In this document: piece by piece, positions 1 to 7,011 of the stretch
How positions within the stretch are numbered: the stretch's first letter is position 1
How the letters are laid out: each line of letters begins with the position of its first letter
Source: Chloroflexaceae bacterium
GTDB lineage: Bacteria > Chloroflexota > Chloroflexia > Chloroflexales > Chloroflexaceae
Direction: 5' to 3'
Length of the DNA: 9,833 nt
Assembly: GCA_026417815.1 (NCBI GenBank)
Contig: JAOACN010000238.1
Coordinates: 1-9,833 of the forward strand
Notes under the pieces: generated by a model
Database searches by the model: none
Seen by the model: the letters and a program-made list of their open reading frames with translations, nothing else
Told to the model about the DNA's origin: nothing
Position numbers and translations under genes: made by a program

Positions 1-19
1 AGATGTGTATAAGAGACAG
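1..19 (+). other. Tn5/Nextera transposase adapter remnant (artefact)
   Basis: The first 19 bases, AGATGTGTATAAGAGACAG, are identical to the Tn5 mosaic-end sequence used in Nextera-type sequencing libraries. They do not belong to the genome. The reading frame of leuC runs into them and then has no biological meaning. The natural sequence begins at base 20. The window edge is therefore probably a contig end made by an untrimmed read. Confidence 0.97.
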
Positions 20-1017
20 ATATAGCTCAGGGCCTTGTCGAGGGCCTGGCGGCTGCCGGCGTCGGGCAGTTGCTCGGGGCTGGGAATGGCGGCGTCAATC
101 GGCATGCCCATACCCGGATTGGTGCCGTAGGTAATCATCGGCGCCAGGGCGCTGGCATCGAGGAACATCTCTTTGTCAAAGCGCGCCTCGGGGTCGCTGG
201 GCAACTGGCGCCAGCGGGCCACCGCGGCCTCGAAATCGGCGCCCTTCGGCGCGTAGGGCCGCCCGGCCACATACTCGAAGGTCGTGTCGTCGGGGGCGAC
301 CATACCCGCCCGGGCGCCGCCTTCGATCGACATGTTGCAGATGGTCATGCGCTCCTCCATCGAGAGCGCGCGAATGGCCTCGCCCATGTACTCGAACACG
401 TACCCGGTGCCGCCCCCGACCCCGTACTTCGCGATGATCGCCAGAATGATGTCCTTGGCGGTCACCCCCGGTTGGAGGCGCCCCTCCACCCGCACGGCGC
501 ACGTCTGCGGACTATACTGGAGAAGGCACTGTGTGGCCAGCACATGACCGACTTCGCTGGTGCCGATCCCGAAGGCTAGCGCCCCGAAGGCCCCGTGGGT
601 CGAGGTGTGACTGTCGCCGCAGACAATCGTCATCCCCGGCTGGGTCAACCCCTGCTCCGGGCCAATCACGTGGACGATGCCCTGGTTGGCGCTCCCCAGT
701 TCGTAGAGCGGAATGCCGAACTCGGCGCAATTGGCGCGCAGCCGGTCCAGTTGGGCAATGGCCTGGGGATCGATGACCGGAATGATGCCCAGCGCGTTGC
801 GTGGCGTCGTCGGGGTGGAGTGGTCCATGGTGGCGAGGGTGCGGTCGGGGCGGCGCACGCGCAGGCCACGCTGGCGCAGCTCGGTGAACGCCTGGGGTGA
901 GGTCACCTCGTGGATCAGATGCAGGTCAATGTACAGCACCGCCGGGGTATCAGCGGTCTCGGGGCGCACCACGTGCGCGTCCCATACTTTGTCGAAGAGG
1001 GTCCTTGACTGGCTCAT
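20..1017 (-). CDS. leuC: 3-isopropylmalate dehydratase large subunit, partial (C-terminus missing)
   Basis: This is the large subunit of isopropylmalate isomerase, a cytosolic 4Fe-4S enzyme that works with LeuD. It converts 2-isopropylmalate to 3-isopropylmalate in leucine synthesis, and in organisms with CimA it also isomerises citramalate. About 332 residues are present of a usual 465-475. The N-terminus (MSQSRTLFDKVWDAHVV) is typical, followed by HLIHEVTSPQAF, a MDHSTPTT segment and the aconitase-family block GDSHTSTHGAFGALAFGIGT at about residues 134-153, then NMSIEGGARAGM. In E. coli LeuC the three cluster cysteines lie at about 347, 407 and 410, so they would fall in the missing part. 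The ATG at 1015-1017 is preceded by AGGA a few bases upstream. The break at base 20 is caused by the adapter, not by mutation. LeuD and LeuB probably lie further left. HacA-type homologues are possible, but the leucine context favours LeuC. Confidence 0.95.
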
Positions 1018-1055
1018 CACGCTTCCTGTTCCAGAAACTCCGTAAGATACGCAAC

Positions 1056-1131
1056 TGGAGGCGGGTGGGAAAACCAGGTTTCTCCACGCCCCTGCCGGAG
1101 GGGAGGGTCTGGGAGGGCTTTGCCCTCCCAG
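1056..1131. repeat. double-hairpin intergenic repeat, copy A
   Basis: This sits in the 130-nt gap between cimA and leuC. It has two parts. First comes an imperfect inverted repeat, with a GGAGGCGGGTGGGAAAACC arm facing a GGTTTCTCCACGCCCCTGCC arm. Then comes a perfect 10-bp stem with a 3-nt loop at 1109-1131 (CTGGGAGGGC, TTT, GCCCTCCCAG). A second copy with the same order of parts lies at 2814-2880. On the transcribed strand neither hairpin is followed by a U run, so it is unlikely to be an intrinsic terminator. It may be a REP-like dispersed element or an mRNA-stabilising structure. Confidence 0.7.
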
Positions 1132-1147
1132 GAAAACACCTCTCAGG

Positions 1148-2743
1148 TCAGGTCTGATCGCCGCCGGCGACCTGCTGGCGCGCCTCGCGCTCGCGCAGCA
1201 GCGGAAGTTCCAGGCTATCCCAGAGCGCGAGGTAACTGGCCTCAATGATGTTCTGCGACGCGCCAACGGTGGACCAGCGCTCGTCGCCCCGGGCGCTTTC
1301 GATCAGCACCTGCGGCGTGGCCGCGGTGCCCAGATGGGCATCAATGATACGTACTTTATAGTCTACCAGCCGCACTTCCGCAAGGATGGGATAGTGCGGC
1401 AGGAGCGCCTTGCGGATAGCGGCGTCGAGGGCGTTGACCGGGCCGTGGCCCTCGGCGGCGGTGTGCATCACCTCGTCGCCGATCCGCACCTTGACCATCG
1501 CCTGCGAGGCGATGGCGCGGTCGCCGCGCTTCTCGACGATCACCGTAAAATCGAGCAACTCGAAGGGCGGCTGGTAGTCCTGGGCGCTGCGGCGCACCAG
1601 CATCTCGAAGCTGCCCTCGGCAGCCTCGAACTGGAAGCCGCGATGCTCAAGTTCCTTGATGCGCTGCACCAATCCACGCTCGGCGCCATTGAGGCGCAAC
1701 CCCAGTTCCTCGGCGCGCATGCGCACGTTGCCCCGCCCCGCCAGTTCGCTGACCACGACCCGCTTGCGGTTGCCGACCAGGGCCGGGTCAATGTGCTGGT
1801 AGCTGGACTCGACCTTCTCGATTGCCGCCACGTGGATGCCGCCCTTGTGGGCGAAGGCGCTGCGCCCGACGTAGGGCGCGTGGTGGTCGGGATTGAGGTT
1901 CGCCACCGCGGCGACGAAGTGGGACACCTCGGAGAGGCGTCGCAACTGTTCCGGCGCGACGCAGCGGTAGCCGAGCTTGAGTTGCAGATTGGCGATCAGC
2001 GGGATAAGGTCCATGTTGCCACAACGTTCACCATAGCCGTTGATCGTCCCCTGCACGTGGATGGCCCCCGCCTCCACCGCGGCCATGGCGTTCGCCAGGG
2101 CCAGGCCGCCGTCGTTGTGGGTGTGGATGCCGATCTGCGGGCCGCCCGCGCCGAAACGCTCGCGCACCCGCCGCACCAGCGCCGCCACGTCCCCGGGCAA
2201 CGAGCCGCCATTCGTGTCGCAGAGCACCAGACAGTCCGCGCCTGCGCCCGCGGCGGCTTCCAGCGTGCGCAGGGCATACTCGGCGTCGAGGCGGTAGCCG
2301 TCGAAGAAGTGCTCGGCGTCGTAGATCACCTCCTTGCCCAGGGCCTTGAAAAAGGCCACCGAGTCGGCGATCATCGCCAGGTTCTCGGCCAGGGTCGTCT
2401 CCAGCACCTGTTCAACGTGCAATACCGAGCTTTTGCCGACCAGGGTGACCACAGGGGTGTTGGCCTCGAGCAGGGCGCGGATGTTCGCGTCGGCGTCGCA
2501 GGCGCTGCCGGCGTGGCGCGTGGCCCCGAAGGCGCTCACGCGGGCGTGCCGTAACCCCAGGGCAGGCACGCGCTGGAAAAACTCGGCGTCCTTGGGGTTG
2601 GACCCCGGCCAGCCGCCTTCGATGTAATGCACCCCGAGTTGATCGAGCACCCGGGCGATCTTGAGCTTATCGTCGCACGAAAGCGCCAGGCCCTCGCGCT
2701 GGGCGCCATCGCGCAGGGTCGTATCGTAGAGCAAAATTTGCAC
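1148..2743 (-). CDS. cimA: (R)-citramalate synthase
   Basis: CimA condenses pyruvate with acetyl-CoA to (R)-citramalate, the first step of threonine-independent isoleucine synthesis via 2-oxobutanoate. The product is 531 aa, the usual length for the CimA group related to LeuA. The N-terminal TIM-barrel domain opens with LLYDTTLRDGAQREGLALS (metal-binding Asp7) and continues with GGWPGSNPKDAEFF. The metal motif HTHND is at about 207-211 and GTINGYGERCGNMDL at 232-246. The GAQREG and GGWPGSNPKD blocks set it apart from LeuA (GEQAPG, AGFPAASPGD). The C-terminal LeuA-type regulatory domain (about 390-510) contains EGHGPVNALDAAIRKALLP. I chose the GTG at 2741-2743 because the homology begins there and a GGAGG lies 7 nt upstream. 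The frame stays open to 3016, but that extension is low-complexity and unlike the family. The gene is downstream of pheA (273-nt gap) and upstream of leuC (130 nt). Confidence 0.93.
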   Translation of the reverse strand: MQILLYDTTLRDGAQREGLALSCDDKLKIARVLDQLGVHYIEGGWPGSNPKDAEFFQRVPALGLRHARVSAFGATRHAGSACDADANIRALLEANTPVVTLVGKSSVLHVEQVLETTLAENLAMIADSVAFFKALGKEVIYDAEHFFDGYRLDAEYALRTLEAAAGAGADCLVLCDTNGGSLPGDVAALVRRVRERFGAGGPQIGIHTHNDGGLALANAMAAVEAGAIHVQGTINGYGERCGNMDLIPLIANLQLKLGYRCVAPEQLRRLSEVSHFVAAVANLNPDHHAPYVGRSAFAHKGGIHVAAIEKVESSYQHIDPALVGNRKRVVVSELAGRGNVRMRAEELGLRLNGAERGLVQRIKELEHRGFQFEAAEGSFEMLVRRSAQDYQPPFELLDFTVIVEKRGDRAIASQAMVKVRIGDEVMHTAAEGHGPVNALDAAIRKALLPHYPILAEVRLVDYKVRIIDAHLGTAATPQVLIESARGDERWSTVGASQNIIEASYLALWDSLELPLLREREARQQVAGGDQT

Positions 2744-2750
2744 GGCCGTG

Positions 2751-2755
2751 CCTCC
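2751..2755 (-). promoter_or_regulatory. ribosome binding site deciding the GTG start of cimA
   Basis: The minus strand reads GGAGG here, with 7 nt to the GTG at 2741-2743. This supports a GTG start over the much longer open frame upstream. An ATG overlaps this site (2755-2757), but it is in another reading frame. Confidence 0.7.
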
Positions 2756-2813
2756 ATGGGTAATGTGCCGGACGCGCCGCGGACGGCGCGCAGGGCGATG
2801 CCACTGGCAACCA

Positions 2814-2880
2814 GTTGGAGGGGTGTGGAGAAAGCGGGTTTCCCCACACCCCCGCCTCCAGGAGGTCGCAGACCTCCCAG
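2814..2880. repeat. double-hairpin intergenic repeat, copy B
   Basis: This lies in the 273-nt gap between pheA and cimA and has the same two-part order as copy A. First is a GTGTGGAGAAA arm facing TTTCCCCACAC (one mismatch), extended outward by GGAGGG and CCGCCTCC-like ends. Second is a perfect 7-bp stem with a 3-nt loop at 2861-2877 (GGAGGTC, GCA, GACCTCC). Stem sequences differ between the copies, yet pairing is kept within the second hairpin of each, which suggests selection on structure. The transcribed strand has no U run after it. Confidence 0.7.
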
Positions 2881-2887
2881 AACGTAG

Positions 2888-2908
2888 CCGGATACCCTGG
2901 TTATCCGG
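2888..2908. repeat. CCGGATA inverted repeat next to copy B
   Basis: CCGGATA (2888-2894) and TATCCGG (2902-2908) form a perfect 7-bp stem around a 7-nt loop. It lies between the pheA stop and repeat copy B. With copy B it makes three consecutive hairpins in the pheA-cimA gap. The transcribed strand is not followed by a U run, so it does not look like a terminator. No coding sequence is convincing in this gap. Confidence 0.5.
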
Positions 2909-3016
2909 AAAGGCTCTTACTGGCGGGCCGTGCCGATGGCGGGCAGCGGCGACGCGCCCTTGCGTCGAGCCGCTGCCGGTTGCTCCTCCTTGCGCCTGAT
3001 GCATCGAGCCATACAC

Positions 3017-3850
3017 TCAACCCTTCCAGCGGGGATAGCTCCCGAAGATCTTGAACATCCCCGTTCTGGCGCGAATACGGTCCAGGGCGCGGGCCACATG
3101 GGCCTCGTCGCGGTGTCCGTTTATGTCAACCAGGAAGATGTACTGCCCCAGCACGGCCCGTGAGGGCCGCGACTCGAGCTTGGTCATGTTGATCTGCTCC
3201 TCGGCCAGTTCGAGCAGCGCCCCGACCAGGGTGCCGGCGCGGTCCTCGGTGAAGCCGAAGCAAAAGCTGGTCTTGTCGTCGCCGGTGGGCGGCGCGTCGG
3301 CGCGGGCCAGCACGATGAAGCGGGTCACGTTCCCCAGGTTGTCGGCGATGTCGCGGGCCAGCACCGCCGCCTCCATCAACTCGGCGGCGCGCCGGGTGGT
3401 GATCGCCACGGCGGGGCGCGCGTCGGCCAGGGCCTCGCGCAAAGCGGCGCTGTTGGAGAGCGAGGCCACCGTCGCCACCCCCGGCAGGCAACGCTCGATG
3501 AACTTGCGGCACTGCCCCAGGCTCTGCGGGTGGGCGTAGAGCACGGCGGCCTCGGAGAGTTGTACGCCCGGGCGCGCGGCCAGATACTGGCGGATCGGAA
3601 TAACGATCTCTCCAGCGATCTGTAGACTCGTCTCGTGGATGAGCAGATCGAGGGTGTAGTTGACGCTGCCCTCGAGCAGGTTCTCGATCGGCAACACACC
3701 GACGGTGGCCGCGTCGGTTTCGATCGCGGTTACGACCGCTGGAATGCTCGCCAGCGGCAGCAAGGTCGCGTCGGGCAGGCTGGCGGCGTAGGCCAGCGCG
3801 GCTTCCTCGCTGAAGGTGCCCGCGGGTCCAAGGTAGGCGATGGTGGTCAT
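3017..3850 (-). CDS. pheA: prephenate dehydratase, stand-alone with ACT domain
   Basis: PheA converts prephenate to phenylpyruvate, the last committed step before transamination to phenylalanine, in the cytosol. The product is 277 aa, normal for the monofunctional form without a chorismate mutase domain. The catalytic domain begins IAYLGPAGTFSEEAALAY, then GVLPIENLLEGSVN (about 51-64). The catalytic Thr-Arg-Phe motif is in NVTRFIVLAR (TRF at 176-178). The C-terminal ACT domain (about 193-272) has GTLVGALLEL and the phenylalanine-binding ESRPS motif (226-230), so feedback inhibition by phenylalanine is expected. I chose the ATG at 3848-3850 because the family homology starts there. The open frame extends to 3943, but the extra N-terminus is not family-like. 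I see no Shine-Dalgarno before this ATG. The gene sits between leuA and cimA, an unusual place for an aromatic-pathway gene. Confidence 0.94.
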   Translation of the reverse strand: MTTIAYLGPAGTFSEEAALAYAASLPDATLLPLASIPAVVTAIETDAATVGVLPIENLLEGSVNYTLDLLIHETSLQIAGEIVIPIRQYLAARPGVQLSEAAVLYAHPQSLGQCRKFIERCLPGVATVASLSNSAALREALADARPAVAITTRRAAELMEAAVLARDIADNLGNVTRFIVLARADAPPTGDDKTSFCFGFTEDRAGTLVGALLELAEEQINMTKLESRPSRAVLGQYIFLVDINGHRDEAHVARALDRIRARTGMFKIFGSYPRWKG

Positions 3851-3929
3851 TAGATGGTCACAACATTGCGGGGGCGCGAGCGCGGCAACCTGCCCATTCG
3901 ACGGCCTCCATCCGCGCCGCACCCGCCCC

Positions 3930-3964
3930 ATCCGCAATCCCAAATCCGAAATCCAAAATCCCTA
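3930..3964. repeat. heptamer tandem repeat (ATCCNNA x5) at the leuA stop codon
   Basis: Five consecutive 7-bp units read ATCCGCA, ATCCCAA, ATCCGAA, ATCCAAA, ATCCCTA on the plus strand. The last unit contains the complement of the leuA stop codon (3962-3964). The rest of the array lies in the 111-nt leuA-pheA gap. Such short heptamer arrays resemble the STRR repeats described in cyanobacteria. The array is AT-rich against a GC-rich background. Confidence 0.75.
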
Positions 3965-5635
3965 GTCCGTGCCATACCCCGCGGCGTAGGCCACGGCCTC
4001 GGCCTTGATCCGCTCCTGGCGCGCGGCGAGCATCTTGTTGAGGGCGGCCATGTAGGCCTGCGCCGCGGCGACGATGGTGTCGGTATGCACCCCGTAGCCG
4101 CTGAAGATCTGCTGCGTCGCCCGTTTGCCGGTCAGCACCGTGGTCGTGCTGGTGCTGGCCCCCAGGTCCACCCGCGCGCCTTCGGTGTCCGGCGCGCCCT
4201 GCTCGCGGATCCGCACCGTGACCTCGGCCACCGCGTCCAGCCCTTCGGTGATGGCGTTGATCGAAAACTCGATCAATTCGCTGGGGCGCTGCACCACCCG
4301 GTTGATCGCCCGGTAGATTGCGTCCACCGGGCCGGTGCCCGTGTCGCTGTCAACGTAGACCTGCCCCTCGGGGCCGATCAGGCGCACCGTCGCGGTGGGG
4401 ATCATCCCCAGACCGGAGTTGTACTGCACGTGTTCGAGGCGGTAGATCTCCGGGGCGTGCTGCAACTCGCCGGTGACCAGGGCGAGGATGTCGCGCTCGT
4501 CAACCCGCTTCTTGCGATCGCACAGGTCCTTGAAACGCTCGAAGAGGTGCTGGAACTCTTCCTCGCTCTCCAGTTCGATGCCCATGGCGTTGAGCTTGGT
4601 GCGGAAGGCATGCCGGCCGGAGTGCTTGCCGAGCACCAGCTCGCTGCCGTCGAGGCCCACCGTCTCCGCGCTCATAATCTCGTAGGTCTGGCGGTGCTTG
4701 AGCACGCCGTCCTGATGAATGCCCGACTCGTGGGCAAAGGCGTTGGCGCCGACGATGGCCTTGTTCGGCGGCACGGGCACGCCGATGAAGCTGGAGACCA
4801 GGCGCGAGGTGCGGGCGATCTCGCGGGTGTTGATCTGGGTGCGCACGCCGTAGAACTGCCCGCGGGTGTGGATGGCCATCACCACTTCTTCGAGCGAGGC
4901 GTTGCCGGCGCGCTCACCGATGCCATTGATGGTGCATTCCACCTGGCGCGCCCCGTTACGCACCCCCGCCAGCGAGTTGGCCACCGCCACACCCAGGTCA
5001 TCGTGGCAGTGGGTGGAGAGGATGCACTGCTTGATCCCCGGCACGTTTTCGTAGAGATCGCGGATCATGGCGCCGTACTCGTCGGGGGTCAGGTAGCCGA
5101 CGGTATCGGGGATGTTCAGGGTCGTGGCGCCGGCCTCGATCGCCACCGCCACGGCCTGGCGCAGGAAGAGCGGATCGCTGCGCCCTGCGTCCATCGGCGA
5201 AAACTCGACATCATCACAGAGCGAGCGCGCAAAGCTCACCATCTCGCGGATAATCACCAGGGCCTCTTCGCGCGTCTTGCGGAACTGGTGCTCGAGGTGG
5301 ATGTCCGAGGTGGACATGAAGGTATGGATGCGCTTTTTGGCGGCGGGCTGGATGGCCGACCAGGCCTTTTCGATGTCATCGCGGTTGGCCCGCGCCAGGG
5401 CGGCGATGATCGGGCCGTTAGGGGTTCCTACCTCGCGCGCGATCTCGTGCACCGCCGCCCAGTCGCCGGGCGAGGCCGCGGGGAAGCCGGCTTCGATGAT
5501 GTCCACGTTCAGGCGCGCCAGTTGCCGCGCCACTTCCAGCTTCTCCTCCAGGGTCATGGTGCAGCCTGGCGCCTGCTCGCCATCGCGCAGGGTGGTATCG
5601 AAGATGCGTACATGATCTACCGCAGGGGTCTCCAT
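3962..5635 (-). CDS. leuA: 2-isopropylmalate synthase
   Basis: LeuA condenses acetyl-CoA with 2-ketoisovalerate to 2-isopropylmalate, the committed and leucine-inhibited step of leucine synthesis. The product is 557 aa, a little longer than the common 510-540 aa long form. The TIM-barrel domain opens with IFDTTLRDGEQAPGCTM (metal-binding Asp13), followed by EAGFPAASPGD. The metal motif HCHDD is at 209-213, then ECTINGIGERAGNASLEE and HESGIHQDG. The regulatory dimer domain (about 400-535) includes YNSGLGMIPTATVRL, DTGTGPVDAIYRAI and GYGVHTDTIVAAAQAYMAAL. A Thr/Ser-rich stretch at about 485-512 seems to lengthen this domain. The ATG at 5633-5635 has GGAGG 4 nt upstream. The open frame extends to 5776, but the Arg-rich extension is not LeuA-like. 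The gene is 231 nt downstream of ilvC and likely in the same transcript, as no terminator separates them. Confidence 0.95.
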   Translation of the reverse strand: METPAVDHVRIFDTTLRDGEQAPGCTMTLEEKLEVARQLARLNVDIIEAGFPAASPGDWAAVHEIAREVGTPNGPIIAALARANRDDIEKAWSAIQPAAKKRIHTFMSTSDIHLEHQFRKTREEALVIIREMVSFARSLCDDVEFSPMDAGRSDPLFLRQAVAVAIEAGATTLNIPDTVGYLTPDEYGAMIRDLYENVPGIKQCILSTHCHDDLGVAVANSLAGVRNGARQVECTINGIGERAGNASLEEVVMAIHTRGQFYGVRTQINTREIARTSRLVSSFIGVPVPPNKAIVGANAFAHESGIHQDGVLKHRQTYEIMSAETVGLDGSELVLGKHSGRHAFRTKLNAMGIELESEEEFQHLFERFKDLCDRKKRVDERDILALVTGELQHAPEIYRLEHVQYNSGLGMIPTATVRLIGPEGQVYVDSDTGTGPVDAIYRAINRVVQRPSELIEFSINAITEGLDAVAEVTVRIREQGAPDTEGARVDLGASTSTTTVLTGKRATQQIFSGYGVHTDTIVAAAQAYMAALNKMLAARQERIKAEAVAYAAGYGTD

Positions 5636-5866
5636 GGTTCCTCCGTCTCTCTCGACAGCACAGCGCAGGCGGCGACGACCCGGCCGGCCCCGCATGGTCT
5701 GAAAACCTGTCTTCTGGCTTCTATCGGCCGCTGCCGTCCAGGCGCGCTTCAGCCGTCGCTGCACGCCCCTGGACAAACTTCGCGACTCTCCGCGTCCTCC
5801 GCGGTAAACAAACCGTGCATACAGACCTGCAGCCCCCGCCCGGTCGCCGCCCGCCGCGACGGTCGC
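5636..5866. other. ilvC-leuA intergenic region with short GCGGAG-type direct repeats
   Basis: This 231-nt gap has no convincing gene and no hairpin followed by a U run on the minus strand. At about 5778-5805 the minus strand carries three short related units (GCGGAGGAC, GCGGAGAGTC, GCGAAG). Similar runs are, from memory, common in intergenic DNA of several GC-rich phyla. I see no strong promoter for leuA here, though a weak internal one cannot be ruled out. The leuA Shine-Dalgarno GGAGG is at 5640-5644. Confidence 0.45.
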
Positions 5867-6889
5867 TCAGGCCCCCCCGCTGCCGGGGGTCACCTCACGC
5901 GGGTTGACAAACGGCATCATCCGGCGCAGCTCCCGGCCGATCTTCTCAATCGGATGATCGATGTCGGCCTTGCGATAGGCGTTGAACCGCGGGCGCCCGT
6001 TGTGGTTCTCCTCGATCCAGTCCTCGGCGAAGGCCCCGGACTGAATATCGGCCAGGATGCGTTTCATCGTCGCGCGGGTCTCGGCGGTGATGATCTTCGG
6101 CCCGGCGGTGTAATCGCCCCACTCGGCCGTGTCGCTCACCGAGTAGCGCATGTAGTTCAGGCCGCCCTGGTAGAACAGGTCCACAATCAGCTTGAGTTCG
6201 TGCATGCACTCGAAGTAGGCCACCTCGGGCTGGTAGCCCGCCTCCACCAGCGTCTCGAAGGCGGCCTTCACCAGCGCCGAGACGCCGCCGCAGAGCACCA
6301 CCTGCTCCCCGAACAGGTCGGTTTCGGTCTCCTCGGCGAAGGTGGTCTTGAGCACTCCGGCGCGGGTGCAGCCCAGACCTTTGGCGTAGGCCAGCGCGTC
6401 CTCGAAGGCCCCCCCGCTCGCGTCCTGCTGGACGGCGACCAGCGCGGGCACGCCGCCGCCCTGGGTGAAGACCTCGCGCACCCGATGGCCAGGCGCCTTG
6501 GGGGCCACCATGCTCACATCAATCCCCGCCGGGGGAACGATCTGCCCGAAGCGGATGTTGAAGCCATGGGCGAACATCAGGGTCTTGCCCGGTTCCATGG
6601 CAGGCGCGATATGATCGCGGTAGATGTCGGCCTGGCCAATGTCGGGGGTGAGCATCATCACGATCTGGGCCTCACGGGCCGCATCGGCCACGCTCATCGC
6701 CCGCAGGCCGGCCTCCTCCACCCTGGCCCAGCTCTTCGAGCCAGGGTAGAGGCCCACCCGCACATCGAGACCGCTGTCGGCCAGGTTACGGGCGTGGGCA
6801 TGCCCCTGGCTGCCAAAGCCGATAATCGCGATCGGCCGGCCCTTCAGGCGCTCGAGATCGGCCTGCTTATCGTAGAACAACTCTGCCAT
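5867..6889 (-). CDS. ilvC: ketol-acid reductoisomerase (class I)
   Basis: IlvC rearranges and reduces 2-acetolactate and 2-aceto-2-hydroxybutyrate to the dihydroxy acids of the valine/leucine and isoleucine branches, using Mg2+ and usually NADPH. The 340-aa length fits the short class I form. The Rossmann domain has GFGSQGHAHARNLADSG (dinucleotide motif at 24-29). The following loop LYPGSKSW (about 47-54) carries two serines that can bind the cofactor phosphate. The family's catalytic and metal residues are seen: His108 (AHGFNIRFG), Lys131 (APKAPGH), Asp191 and Glu195 (DLFGEQ), Glu227 and Glu231 (FECMHELK), and Ser252 (SDTAEWGDY). The ATG at 6887-6889 has AAGGAG at 6901-6906, 11 nt upstream, a rather long spacing. 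The gene lies 122 nt downstream of ilvN. Confidence 0.97.
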   Translation of the reverse strand: MAELFYDKQADLERLKGRPIAIIGFGSQGHAHARNLADSGLDVRVGLYPGSKSWARVEEAGLRAMSVADAAREAQIVMMLTPDIGQADIYRDHIAPAMEPGKTLMFAHGFNIRFGQIVPPAGIDVSMVAPKAPGHRVREVFTQGGGVPALVAVQQDASGGAFEDALAYAKGLGCTRAGVLKTTFAEETETDLFGEQVVLCGGVSALVKAAFETLVEAGYQPEVAYFECMHELKLIVDLFYQGGLNYMRYSVSDTAEWGDYTAGPKIITAETRATMKRILADIQSGAFAEDWIEENHNGRPRFNAYRKADIDHPIEKIGRELRRMMPFVNPREVTPGSGGA

Positions 6890-7011
6890 ACGCCGTTATG
6901 CTCCTTCGCAGAGGCGGGATACGAACACCCGCGGCGAGGGCCAGGCCCGCGGCCTGCCCGTCCAGAGAATGAGAGGGGCGGACGCTCAGGCCCGCCCGCG
7001 CAACGTACCGG

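Noticed and set aside
1109..1131. The perfect 10-bp stem downstream of cimA as a transcription terminator
   Set aside because: No U run follows on the minus strand, and it is part of a repeat present twice in the window.
1334..2554. A 406-codon open frame on the plus strand opposite cimA
   Set aside because: Same kind of antisense shadow; the minus strand encodes a full-length CimA with all motifs.
2744..3016. N-terminal extension of CimA (open frame to 3016)
   Set aside because: The extra residues cross repeat copy B, are low-complexity and unlike the family; the GTG at 2741-2743 has a good ribosome site.
5864..6999. Near-identical 17-mers at 5864-5880 and 6983-6999, near the 3' ends of ilvC and ilvN
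   Set aside because: They are short and C-rich, and one copy lies across the ilvC stop; chance similarity in GC-rich DNA is sufficient.
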